Of a stretch of 14,256 bases of DNA, positions 7,124 to 14,186 are shown piece by piece. Below the pieces are notes generated by a model. It did no database searches. It worked only from the letters and a program-made list of their open reading frames with translations, and was not told the DNA's origin. Numbering within the stretch: the first letter of the stretch is position 1; each line of letters opens with the position of its first letter. Source of the DNA: Alcaligenaceae bacterium UBA6179 (GTDB lineage: Bacteria > Pseudomonadota > Gammaproteobacteria > Burkholderiales > Burkholderiaceae_B); contig DITR01000191.1 in NCBI GenBank assembly GCA_002422175.1, positions 1,080-15,335 of the forward strand. The letters run 5' to 3'. The translations under genes were made by a program, and so were the position numbers.

Positions 7124-8566
7124 TTAATCAATTGCTTTGACCATATCTTCGATGACCTTTTTCGCGTCACCAAATACCATCATGGTTTTGTCTAAATAGA
7201 ACAGTTCGTTATCAAGGCCGGCATAACCTGATGCCATTGATCGCTTGTTAACTATGATAGTTTTGGCTTTGTAGGCCTCTAAAATAGGCATACCTGCAAT
7301 CGGTGATTGCGGGTCATTTTTGGCGGCAGGGTTCACTACGTCGTTAGCACCCAATACCAACACCACATCGGTTTGACCGAATTCGCTGTTGATGTCTTCC
7401 ATTTCAAAGACTTGATCGTAAGGCACTTCGGCTTCTGCTAACAGAACGTTCATGTGCCCTGGCATACGGCCTGCGACAGGGTGAATAGCGTATTTAACAA
7501 TCACGCCTTTTTCAGTGAGTTTTTCAGCTAATTCTTTTAAAGAGTGCTGAGCACGTGCAACGGCTAAGCCGTAACCTGGCACGATTGTGACGGTTTCTGC
7601 ATTGCTTAACAGAAAGGCGGCATCGTCTGGGCTACCAGACTTCACATTACGGGCTTCACCACTACCACCGCTTGCGGCAGTGACGTCAGTTGCGCCGCCA
7701 AAGCCACCTAAAATCACGTTGAAAAAGGATCGGTTCATTGCCTTACACATAATGTAGGACAAAATCGCACCTGAAGAGCCGACTAAAGAGCCCGCGATAA
7801 TCAGCATCGGATTATTTAAAGAAAAACCAATACCCGCTGCGGCCCAACCTGAATAACTGTTGAGCATTGACACCACCACTGGCATGTCTGCCCCGCCGAT
7901 AGGAATAATGATGAGCACACCTAGTACAAAGGCCAGAAGTGTCATGATGATGAAGGGTGTCCAGGACTGGGTGACCACGAACCAAATACCGCAACCCACC
8001 ATGACTAACGCGATGACCAAATTGATCATGTGCTGACCCGAGAAGGTAACGGGCGCACCTTGAAACAAGCGAAACTTGTATTTGCCAGATAATTTACCAA
8101 ATGCAATGACTGAACCTGAAAAAGTGATTGCACCAATAAATGTACCAATAAACAGCTCAATTAAGTTGCCAACGGGTACGGGTTCGCCAGCAGCAACAAT
8201 ACCGAACGCATGTGGTTCAGCCACAATAGCAACAGCAATGGCTACAGCTGAAAGGCCAATCATGCTGTGCATAAAAGCCACTAACTCAGGCATCTTAGTC
8301 ATTTCAACGCGTTTAGCCATTACTGTACCGACCGTGCCGCCGATGAGCAAGCCAAAGACAACCCAGCCCAGCCCGATAACTGTTGCACCCTCACGGGCTA
8401 AACTAACGATGAGTGCTGCGGTGGTGAGTACAGCAATAACCATACCGACCATACCAAAGGCATTACCAATGCGAGAGGTGTTAGGGTGTGATAAACCCTT
8501 GAGTGCTTGAATGAAGCAAACTGACGCAACCAAATAGAGCAACGTAACAACATTGATTGAGATCAT
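7124..8566 (-). CDS. pntB: Proton-translocating NAD(P)+ transhydrogenase subunit beta
   Basis: 480 aa. It supplies most of the membrane domain dII and the NADP(H)-binding domain dIII of the inner-membrane transhydrogenase, which uses proton motive force to reduce NADP+ with NADH. Hydrophobic segments run from residue 3 to about 280. Residues equivalent to E. coli beta His91, Asp213 and Asn222, implicated in proton translocation, are H100, D227 (GGADMPV) and N236. The dIII domain starts near 315, with the nucleotide motif PGYGLAVA at 330-337, HPVAGRMPGHMNVLLAEA at 362-379 and the NADP 2'-phosphate motif KRS at 441-443. The start ATG at 8566 has the Shine-Dalgarno AAGGGG 7 nt upstream and lies 2 bp after the pntAB stop. 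The final KAID, as is usual, closes dIII. Confidence 0.97.
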   Translation of the reverse strand: MISINVVTLLYLVASVCFIQALKGLSHPNTSRIGNAFGMVGMVIAVLTTAALIVSLAREGATVIGLGWVVFGLLIGGTVGTVMAKRVEMTKMPELVAFMHSMIGLSAVAIAVAIVAEPHAFGIVAAGEPVPVGNLIELFIGTFIGAITFSGSVIAFGKLSGKYKFRLFQGAPVTFSGQHMINLVIALVMVGCGIWFVVTQSWTPFIIMTLLAFVLGVLIIIPIGGADMPVVVSMLNSYSGWAAAGIGFSLNNPMLIIAGSLVGSSGAILSYIMCKAMNRSFFNVILGGFGGATDVTAASGGSGEARNVKSGSPDDAAFLLSNAETVTIVPGYGLAVARAQHSLKELAEKLTEKGVIVKYAIHPVAGRMPGHMNVLLAEAEVPYDQVFEMEDINSEFGQTDVVLVLGANDVVNPAAKNDPQSPIAGMPILEAYKAKTIIVNKRSMASGYAGLDNELFYLDKTMMVFGDAKKVIEDMVKAID

Positions 8567-8568
8567 GT

Positions 8569-8883
8569 TTAAGCCCCTTCTTTTTTTGCCGCTTTGGGCT
8601 TTTTCTTGAACATTTCAAGCATGCGTCGAGTAACTAAAAAACCACCAAATACATTGACGGCAGCTAGGGCTACGGCAAAAACGCCCATGCCACGTGCTAA
8701 CCCCCCTTCAGTTAAGCCTGCAGCCAACATGGCGCCAACGATCACAATGGCAGAGATCGCGTTAGTCACGGCCATCAAGGGCGTGTGCAGGGCAGGGGTG
8801 ACATTCCATACAACGTGGTAACCGACGTAAACGGCCAACACAAAGATGATTAAATTAACGATTGTTGGGTTAATGACTTCCAT
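8569..8883 (-). CDS. pntAB: Transhydrogenase subunit alpha part 2 (membrane segment, PntAB)
   Basis: 104 aa with three predicted membrane helices (about residues 8-27, 38-57 and 64-86) and a lysine-rich tail. It corresponds to the C-terminal membrane part of E. coli PntA, encoded separately here as in Rhodospirillum rubrum. The conserved stretch HTPLMAVTNAISAIVIVGA (33-51) is diagnostic of the family. With PntB it forms the dII proton channel. The start ATG (8883-8881) directly abuts the pntAA stop (TAAATG on the minus strand), and its ribosome binding site AAGGAA lies within the last codons of pntAA. The three genes are therefore co-transcribed and probably translationally coupled. Confidence 0.96.
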   Translation of the reverse strand: MEVINPTIVNLIIFVLAVYVGYHVVWNVTPALHTPLMAVTNAISAIVIVGAMLAAGLTEGGLARGMGVFAVALAAVNVFGGFLVTRRMLEMFKKKPKAAKKEGA

Positions 8884-10002
8884 TTATGATTTCCTTAAAA
8901 CGTCGCCGTTTTCACACATTAAGCAGGCTTTGATGATCTCATCATCGCGAGCAATTTCAAGTGCGGCTTCTTTATTAATAATGAGTTTCATGAAGTCAAG
9001 TAAGTTACGAGCATAGAGCGCTGAAGCATCTGTTGCAACCATGCCAGGCAAGTTGGTTAAACCCACTAAGATGACGCCATTAACATCAACGACTTCACCT
9101 GCTTTTGATAAGGGGCAGTTGCCGCCTCGCTCGACCGCTAAATCAACAATGACGCTACCGGGCTTCATGCCATGCACAGTTTCTTCGCTGATGAGAAGGG
9201 GTGCCGGGCGACCTGGTATCAATGCCGTAGCAATAACAATGTCAGCTTGTTTGCAACGCTCGGCAACGATAAGTGCTTGCCGAGCCATCCAGGATGGTGG
9301 CATGGGGCGGGCATAACCGCCTACGCCTTTAGCAATTTCTCTTTCTTCATCTGTTTCAAAGGGTACATCGATAAATTTTGCACCTAATGACTCGACTTGC
9401 TCTTTGGCAGCGGGGCGCACATCAGACGCTTCAACCACGGCACCTAAACGTTTGGCTGTTGCAATGGCTTGCAAACCTGCGACACCCGTGCCTAGAATAA
9501 CCGCTCGGGCAGCTTTGAGCGTGCCTGCAGCAGTCATCATCATGGGAAATAGACGACCATAGTAATTTGCAGCTAACATGACGGCTTTATAGCCCGCCAA
9601 ATTGGCTTGCGAAGACAGTACATCAAGACTTTGTGCACGGGTTATACGCGGTGCAGCCTCGAGTGCAAAAGCCGTTAGACCTGCTTTGGCCATGGCTTCA
9701 ATGCTTGCCGCATCAAAAGGGTCAAGCATGCCAAGAAGTACAGCCCCTTTTTTCATATGCTCTAATTCTGATGCGGCCGGTGCGCGAACTTTTAAAATGA
9801 GTTCAGCGCCAAGCGCCTGCGCGGCATCAACGATCGTTGCACCCATAGCCTCGTATGCGCCATCAGGGAAAGCCGCCTTGAGCCCAGCTGACTTTTCAAT
9901 CATGACTGTGTGACCCGCTGCAACAAACTTCTTAACGGTTTCTGGTGTTGCTGCGACGCGGGTTTCGCCGTTTTGTGTTTCTAACGGAATGCCGATTTTC
10001 AT
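8884..10002 (-). CDS. pntAA: Transhydrogenase subunit alpha part 1 (NAD(H)-binding domain dI, PntAA)
   Basis: 372 aa, the soluble NAD(H)-binding domain of the transhydrogenase, homologous to alanine dehydrogenase. The glycine motif GTGVAG lies at 171-176, with the acidic residue closing the Rossmann fold at D194 (EASD). The RQD loop that positions dI against dIII for hydride transfer is intact: R119, Q124 and D127 within PRITRAQSLD. Usual full length for the split form; the E. coli-type fused membrane helices are in pntAB. ATG at 10002-10000 has a good Shine-Dalgarno GGGAG 7 nt upstream. It is the first gene of the pntAA-pntAB-pntB operon and is divergent from mnmA, sharing a 121-bp intergenic region. 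Confidence 0.96.
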   Translation of the reverse strand: MKIGIPLETQNGETRVAATPETVKKFVAAGHTVMIEKSAGLKAAFPDGAYEAMGATIVDAAQALGAELILKVRAPAASELEHMKKGAVLLGMLDPFDAASIEAMAKAGLTAFALEAAPRITRAQSLDVLSSQANLAGYKAVMLAANYYGRLFPMMMTAAGTLKAARAVILGTGVAGLQAIATAKRLGAVVEASDVRPAAKEQVESLGAKFIDVPFETDEEREIAKGVGGYARPMPPSWMARQALIVAERCKQADIVIATALIPGRPAPLLISEETVHGMKPGSVIVDLAVERGGNCPLSKAGEVVDVNGVILVGLTNLPGMVATDASALYARNLLDFMKLIINKEAALEIARDDEIIKACLMCENGDVLRKS

Positions 10003-10015
10003 CGGTGTCTCCCTA

Positions 10016-10021
10016 ATTATA
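10016..10021 (-). promoter_or_regulatory. Candidate -10 box for the pnt operon
   Basis: The minus strand reads TATAAT, a perfect -10 hexamer, 13 bp upstream of the pntAA start. Used as such, it would leave a very short 5' UTR that cuts into the Shine-Dalgarno sequence. A second near-consensus CATAAT a little further upstream gives a more normal leader. No convincing -35 hexamer accompanies either, so the promoter position is tentative. Confidence 0.35.
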
Positions 10022-10110
10022 AAAAGTAATGATTATGACTGAATAGTAAGGTTTATACACCATGATGAGGTTGTAAAAACTAATTCGAAGTAGGGATAAC
10101 GCTATCACAT

Positions 10111-10116
10111 TACAAT
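10111..10116 (+). promoter_or_regulatory. Candidate -10 box for mnmA
   Basis: TACAAT lies 7 bp before the mnmA ATG and would put the transcription start at or next to the start codon. mnmA has no clear Shine-Dalgarno sequence, so a leaderless or near-leaderless transcript is conceivable. No good -35 is seen 16-18 bp upstream. Confidence 0.3.
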
Positions 10117-10123
10117 ATGAAGT

Positions 10124-11248
10124 ATGAAATTTGAACAAATCGGCGCAGGTAGGCGGGTAGTTGTTGGCATGTCAGGCGGCGTAGACTCGTCTGTAGCAGC
10201 CTGGGTACTAAAGCAGCAAGGCTATGAAGTTGTTGGCCTTTTTATGAAAAACTGGGAAGATGACGACGATAGCGAATACTGCTCGACCCGACAAGATTGG
10301 CTCGACGCTGCCAGCGTAGCCGATAAAATAGGGGTTGATATTGAGGCTGTCAATTTTGCATCTGAGTACAAAGACCGCGTTTTCGCTGAGTTTTTAAAAG
10401 AATATGCGGCAGGCCGTACACCAAATCCAGATGTACTTTGTAACGCCGAAATTAAATTTAAAGCTTTTTTAGATCATGCTGTTTCATTGGGTGCCGAATG
10501 TATTGCAACCGGCCACTATGCTCAAGTTAGGCAAGACAAAGTGAATGGGCTTGTGCAGTTAGTCAAAGCTGTTGATGAGACCAAAGATCAAAGTTATTTT
10601 TTGCACCGTTTAAACCAAGTCCAACTGTCTAAATCAATTTTTCCGCTCGGACAATGGCGCAAAACAAAGGTGCGTGAAATTGCGCATTCATTAAATTTAA
10701 GTAATGCGTCTAAAAAAGACTCAACTGGTATTTGTTTTATTGGCGAGCGACCTTTTAGAGCGTTTTTAAATCGTTATTTACCCAGTGACCCAGGTAGAAT
10801 TTTGACTGACACAGGGGTAGAGGTAGGTCAACATCATGGTTTGGCTTTTTACACCTTAGGGCAGCGTAAAGGTTTGGGTATTGGCGGTGTTAAGGGTTAC
10901 CAACATGCAGATGGTACGGGAGCAACTTGGTATGTGGCGCGCAAAGATTTAGACAATAATATCTTGTATGTGGTGGCTGAACATGATCACCCTTGGTTAT
11001 TAAGCCCGCACCTGCTTGCCGCACAACCAAGTTGGGTCTCGGGCCAAGCGCCAGTCTGCGTGCAAAAGCTTGGCGCTAAAGTTAGGTATCGTCAAGAAGA
11101 TGTGGTGGCAGAGCTAAAACAAGTTGAGTCTGAACGATTTGGTGTGCAGTTCAAACAACCACAGTGGGCCGTTACACCGGGTCAGTCTGTTGTTTTATAT
11201 GAGGGTGATGTGTGTTTAGGTGGTGGCATTATTGCTGCCAACGCTTAG
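10124..11248 (+). CDS. mnmA: tRNA-specific 2-thiouridylase MnmA
   Basis: 374 aa, within the normal length range. MnmA adenylates and then thiolates C2 of wobble uridine U34 in tRNA-Lys, -Glu and -Gln, using persulfide sulfur relayed from IscS through Tus proteins in many proteobacteria. The ATP pyrophosphatase PP-loop GMSGGVDSSV is at 15-24. Catalytic cysteines are C106 in NPDVLCNAEIKF and C204 in DSTGICFIGERPF. GHYAQV at 130-135 and the tRNA-binding central and C-terminal beta domains (for example LGQRKGLGIGG and PGQSVVLYEGDVCLGGGII) follow in the expected order. The start ATG 10124 gives the expected N-terminus just ahead of the PP-loop. It is divergent from pntAA and convergent with the GST-like gene. 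Confidence 0.97.
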   Translation: MKFEQIGAGRRVVVGMSGGVDSSVAAWVLKQQGYEVVGLFMKNWEDDDDSEYCSTRQDWLDAASVADKIGVDIEAVNFASEYKDRVFAEFLKEYAAGRTPNPDVLCNAEIKFKAFLDHAVSLGAECIATGHYAQVRQDKVNGLVQLVKAVDETKDQSYFLHRLNQVQLSKSIFPLGQWRKTKVREIAHSLNLSNASKKDSTGICFIGERPFRAFLNRYLPSDPGRILTDTGVEVGQHHGLAFYTLGQRKGLGIGGVKGYQHADGTGATWYVARKDLDNNILYVVAEHDHPWLLSPHLLAAQPSWVSGQAPVCVQKLGAKVRYRQEDVVAELKQVESERFGVQFKQPQWAVTPGQSVVLYEGDVCLGGGIIAANA

Positions 11249-11302
11249 ACTAAGGGCGTTCTCATTGACTCGCAACGAATGAGGTATTGCTTAATCACTA
11301 TT

Positions 11303-11321
11303 TACTTAATGTAATTAAGTA
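11303..11321. repeat. Perfect 8-bp inverted repeat in the mnmA/GST convergent gap
   Basis: TACTTAAT (11303-11310) and ATTAAGTA (11314-11321) flank the spacer GTA. It is A/T-rich, 55 bp after the mnmA stop, with no adjacent T run. The function is unknown; it could be a protein site or chance symmetry in A/T-rich DNA. Confidence 0.5.
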
Positions 11322-11368
11322 TTCACAGTTTCAAAGTTTCACGGTTTTGAATTACACCCATTCACGAA

Positions 11369-11403
11369 CATAGTATTAACTAAAAAATTTAGTTAATACT
11401 ATG
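11369..11403. repeat. Perfect 16-bp inverted repeat between convergent mnmA and GST genes
   Basis: CATAGTATTAACTAAA (11369-11384) and TTTAGTTAATACTATG (11388-11403) pair without mismatch around a 3-nt loop AAA. The stem is overwhelmingly A/T. Neither strand shows a T tract directly after the hairpin, so it is not a canonical intrinsic terminator, although its position between two convergent stops would suit a bidirectional one. A second small near-palindrome TGCCGGGCA (11402-11410) abuts the right arm. Confidence 0.75.
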
Positions 11404-11430
11404 CCGGGCAGTGAGACAGAAAAATTATAG

Positions 11431-12036
11431 TTAAGTGGGTATCGTGTCAATAAATGCTTGACGCGCCATCATCTTCTTATAAAACGTTTCAAGATTAGGG
11501 TAGGCACCACGCCAATCGATTTCAGGAAATCTAAAATCAAGGTAGCCGAGCAAACAGCCGGCACTGATGTCAGCCAATGAATAGTTGACGCCAGCAAAAA
11601 ATGATTGTTCGCCAAGCTTATGGCTTAACTCAAGTAAAGAGGCGCTTACCTTACCTAACTGGCGATTGATCCAATCGGGGTTTTGTTGCTCAAGAGGTCG
11701 TTGACGTTCCAGGCGAACCGTTATTAACGCATCATTTGTTCCATCACACAATGCTTCTAGGCATTTGATATACGCTCGCTCTCGACCTGACTGCGGAATG
11801 AGTCGACTGACAGGTGAAAGGGTATCAAGGTATTCAGTTAAGACGCGCGAGTCATACAAGGACTCTTTATCGTCAACAATTAAACAAGGTATTTTACCAA
11901 GCGGGTTATGCTTTTGAATCATTGAATCAGCCGACCAAACGTCTTCAAGAATAAACTCACAATCGAGTTTTTTGTCTGCTAAAACAATGCGTACTTTACG
12001 TACATAGGGGCTGGAAATAGAACCGATTAGTTTCAT
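11431..12036 (-). CDS. Glutathione S-transferase-like protein (YibF type)
   Basis: 201 aa, matching the E. coli YibF length. The N-terminal thioredoxin-fold GSH-binding domain spans about 1-75, with SSPYVRKVR starting at residue 8 (S9 at the position of the family's active-site Ser), the cis-proline in NPLGKIP (P50) and the glutathione-contacting pair D62-S63 (YDSRVLTEYLD). The helical C-terminal domain (about 85-200) contains ALCDGTNDALITVRLE and SLADISAGCLLGYLDFRFPE, strongly reminiscent of YibF. The physiological substrate of this subfamily is unknown, so only a generic glutathione-binding or transferase role can be claimed. It is convergent with mnmA and divergent from purB. No Shine-Dalgarno sequence is visible before ATG 12036. 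The MKLIGS start matches relatives well. Confidence 0.9.
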   Translation of the reverse strand: MKLIGSISSPYVRKVRIVLADKKLDCEFILEDVWSADSMIQKHNPLGKIPCLIVDDKESLYDSRVLTEYLDTLSPVSRLIPQSGRERAYIKCLEALCDGTNDALITVRLERQRPLEQQNPDWINRQLGKVSASLLELSHKLGEQSFFAGVNYSLADISAGCLLGYLDFRFPEIDWRGAYPNLETFYKKMMARQAFIDTIPT

Positions 12037-12053
12037 ATACGTTTGTTAAAGTT

Positions 12054-12081
12054 GATGCAGTCAATACTGGTGCAGTTAATA
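12054..12081. repeat. Imperfect 13-bp tandem direct repeat upstream of the GST gene
   Basis: GATGCAGTCAATA (12054-12066) and GGTGCAGTTAATA (12069-12081) match at 11 of 13 positions with a 15-bp period. They lie in the 225-bp divergent region between the GST-like gene and purB, 18 bp upstream of the GST start. The rest of that region (12082-12261) is A/T-rich and otherwise shows only weak promoter-like hexamers. Confidence 0.45.
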
Positions 12082-12220
12082 TGGATTTAAAAGATTTATG
12101 AATTTAAAAAGTAGTGAATGACAAAATATTCTGTTATGAAAAACAAAAGAATTTGACTATTAAAAAACTCGATTCATTCTACAGCTTAGTTGACTTCGAT
12201 GTTTGATTTATCCCCGGGTG

Positions 12221-12226
12221 TAAAAT
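12221..12226 (+). promoter_or_regulatory. Candidate -10 box for purB
   Basis: TAAAAT lies 35 bp before the purB start, a suitable distance for a short leader. No good -35 is found at 16-18 bp; two TTGACT hexamers exist upstream (12153-12158 and 12190-12195) but neither is properly spaced from it. Tentative. Confidence 0.3.
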
Positions 12227-12261
12227 TCTTATGTCACTCATTGTCGTTTTTCTGAGAATTT

Positions 12262-13659
12262 ATGCATATTGAACCTACTCTTACCGCTTTAAACGCGCTC
12301 AGCCCGCTTGACGGGCGATATGCCACCAGAACACAAGCGCTTCGGCCTTTGCTGTCTGAAGCAGGCTTTATGGCCCACCGTGTTGAGGTTGAAATTGCTT
12401 GGCTAGTGGCTTTGGCAGATCAGTGCCACCCTGAGCTCACGCCCTTTTCAGACGCTGCGCAATCTCGCCTCAAAAAGATTGTTTCAGATTTTACTGAGGC
12501 CGATGCGGCTCAAATCAAAGAAATTGAGCGCACAACGAATCATGATGTGAAAGCAGTGGAGTACTGGTTAAAGGCACAGGTTAAAGACGATTCTGAACTG
12601 TCTAAGGCCGCAGAATTTATTCATTTTGCATGCACCTCTGAAGACATCAATAACACCTCGCATGCCTTAATGTTGGGGCGTGCACGCGACCAAGTCATGG
12701 TGCCCGTTTTGCGTAAAATTGAGCACCAGCTGTCTCAACTCGCACAACGTTACGCAGAGCAACCCCTGTTGTCACGCACGCACGGTCAACCAGCCACTCC
12801 AACGACAATGGGTAAAGAATTTGCCAATGTGGTCTTTAGGCTTAGGGGTGCCATTGAAGCAATTGAAGCGGTTGTGCCTCTAGCAAAGTTAAATGGTGCA
12901 ACAGGTAATTACAATGCACACTTAAGTGCCTACCCAGAAATTAACTGGCCAGCGTTTTCAAATCTTGTTTTGCATCATTTAGGTTTAAAGCAAAATACGC
13001 ACACCATTCAAATTGAACCCCATGACTGGATGGCAGCATTATTTGACGCGTATGCAAGAGCCAATACCATTTTGATTGATTTTAGTCGCGATGTATGGGG
13101 TTACATTTCACTGGGTTATTTTAAACAACGCTTGCGTGAAGGTGAGGTGGGTTCATCAACTATGCCACACAAAGTGAATCCGATTGACTTTGAAAATGCA
13201 GAAGGTAATTTTGGTTTGGCCAATGCCATGTTACGGCACTTATCTGAAAAATTACCTATTTCCCGTTGGCAGCGTGATTTAACTGATTCAACAGTATTAA
13301 GAAATCTGGGTGTCGCGCTGGGTTATAGCCAAGTGGCTTTTGACTCGCTGATTCGAGGCATCGAAAAGCTAGAGATCAACTCCGACGCGATCGATCAAGA
13401 TATTGACCAGTGCTGGGAAATTTTGGCTGAGCCAGTTCAAACGGTCATGCGTCGTTACGGTCTGCCTCAACCGTACGAGCAACTTAAGGCTTTAACTCGA
13501 GGCAAAGGAATCACGCCAGAGGTTTTGGCTGAGTTTATTTCAGGGCTTGAATTGCCCGCCGATGCTAAAAACAGATTGCTTCATATGACACCCCGGTCTT
13601 ACGTTGGTTTGGCGGCATCGCTAGCGCATGACACCAAGCATGGGTCCGTTTCGGTCTAA
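12262..13659 (+). CDS. purB: Adenylosuccinate lyase
   Basis: 465 aa, against 456 in E. coli PurB. This cytosolic homotetramer of the fumarase/aspartase superfamily cleaves fumarate from SAICAR and from adenylosuccinate, so it serves both IMP synthesis and AMP formation. Conserved motifs are ERTTNHDVKAVE at 89-100, TSEDINN at 125-131 and RTHGQPATP at 172-180 with the general-acid histidine H174. The superfamily signature GSSTMPHKVNPIDFEN at 297-312 carries the catalytic serine, S298 by register with E. coli S295. LPISRWQRDLTDSTVLRNLG further supports the proteobacterial PurB type. ATG 12262 has a weak GAG 5 nt upstream. It is divergent from the GST-like gene, with cytochrome c' downstream on the same strand after 71 bp. 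Confidence 0.97.
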   Translation: MHIEPTLTALNALSPLDGRYATRTQALRPLLSEAGFMAHRVEVEIAWLVALADQCHPELTPFSDAAQSRLKKIVSDFTEADAAQIKEIERTTNHDVKAVEYWLKAQVKDDSELSKAAEFIHFACTSEDINNTSHALMLGRARDQVMVPVLRKIEHQLSQLAQRYAEQPLLSRTHGQPATPTTMGKEFANVVFRLRGAIEAIEAVVPLAKLNGATGNYNAHLSAYPEINWPAFSNLVLHHLGLKQNTHTIQIEPHDWMAALFDAYARANTILIDFSRDVWGYISLGYFKQRLREGEVGSSTMPHKVNPIDFENAEGNFGLANAMLRHLSEKLPISRWQRDLTDSTVLRNLGVALGYSQVAFDSLIRGIEKLEINSDAIDQDIDQCWEILAEPVQTVMRRYGLPQPYEQLKALTRGKGITPEVLAEFISGLELPADAKNRLLHMTPRSYVGLAASLAHDTKHGSVSV

Positions 13660-13677
13660 GAGTTACCCCGATTTTTA

Positions 13678-13706
13678 AAATTTAAGTATTATCTATACTT
13701 AAATTT
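13678..13706. repeat. Perfect 12-bp inverted repeat between purB and cytochrome c'
   Basis: AAATTTAAGTAT (13678-13689) and ATACTTAAATTT (13695-13706) flank the 5-nt spacer TATCT. A -10-like TATACT (13694-13699) lies inside the right arm, 31 bp before the cytochrome c' ATG, so the palindrome could be an operator over the promoter. It could alternatively be a weak purB terminator, but the stem is nearly all A/T and the T-rich stretch that follows (GACATTATTTTT) is interrupted. Confidence 0.65.
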
Positions 13707-13730
13707 GACATTATTTTTAAGGAGTTTTTT

Positions 13731-14186
13731 ATGAAAAAAACATTTTTTGCCTCAATCGCTTTGCTAGTTGCGACACTTTGTTTGCCTTTTGCCGCGCAGG
13801 CTCAGTTTGCGAAAGCTGAAGATGCGGTGACTTACCGTCAGGCAGCTTTTCAATTGATGGGCTCGCACTTTGGGCGCATGCAGCCCGTCATGAAAGGTCA
13901 AGTGCCTTACGACAAAGTAGCTATTGCCGCGAATATTGCCGTTTTAAATGAAATCTCAAAATTGCCCTGGGCTGCTTTTGGAGCGGGTACAGAGGGTGGT
14001 AACGCTAAAGTAGAGATTTGGCTAGACCCTGAAGATTTCAAAAAAGCACAAGAAAAACTGACTATTTCTCTCAAGGCATTGACTTCTGCCTCTGATGCGG
14101 GCAATTTCGATAATTTGCGGGTGGCCTACGGTGAGGTTGGTGCAAGCTGTAAAGCTTGCCATGATGCATTTCGTCAAAAGAAATAA
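13731..14186 (+). CDS. cycP: Cytochrome c', periplasmic class II c-type cytochrome
   Basis: 151-aa precursor. A Sec signal peptide (KK, hydrophobic 5-20, AQA at 22-24) predicts cleavage before Q25, leaving 127 residues in the same register as Achromobacter xylosoxidans cytochrome c'. The heme-binding motif CKACH is at 140-144 near the C-terminus (C116, C119, H120 mature), the class II arrangement, with the pocket arginine R148 (mature R124). The protein is a four-helix-bundle cytochrome with a five-coordinate heme that binds NO and CO and is linked to nitrosative stress protection. WAAFGAGTEGG is typical of the family. The position that holds distal Leu16 in the Achromobacter protein is Phe here (precursor F40). 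A strong Shine-Dalgarno AAGGAG lies 6 nt before ATG 13731. The start is well defined. It may have its own promoter within the palindrome upstream. Confidence 0.96.
   Translation: MKKTFFASIALLVATLCLPFAAQAQFAKAEDAVTYRQAAFQLMGSHFGRMQPVMKGQVPYDKVAIAANIAVLNEISKLPWAAFGAGTEGGNAKVEIWLDPEDFKKAQEKLTISLKALTSASDAGNFDNLRVAYGEVGASCKACHDAFRQKK

Noticed and set aside
8076..8510. 144-codon plus-strand ORF antisense to pntB
   Set aside because: Its Thr/Pro/Ala-rich, low-complexity composition is the typical shadow of a hydrophobic membrane protein, and pntB on the other strand has every expected family motif.
9602..9913. 103-codon plus-strand ORF antisense to pntAA
   Set aside because: It is a shadow frame of the well-conserved pntAA coding sequence with no recognisable motif or ribosome binding site.
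13705..13710. Perfect -35 hexamer TTGACA before cytochrome c'
   Set aside because: A -10 box at normal spacing would fall on the start codon, after the Shine-Dalgarno sequence, so it cannot serve this gene; it is probably chance.
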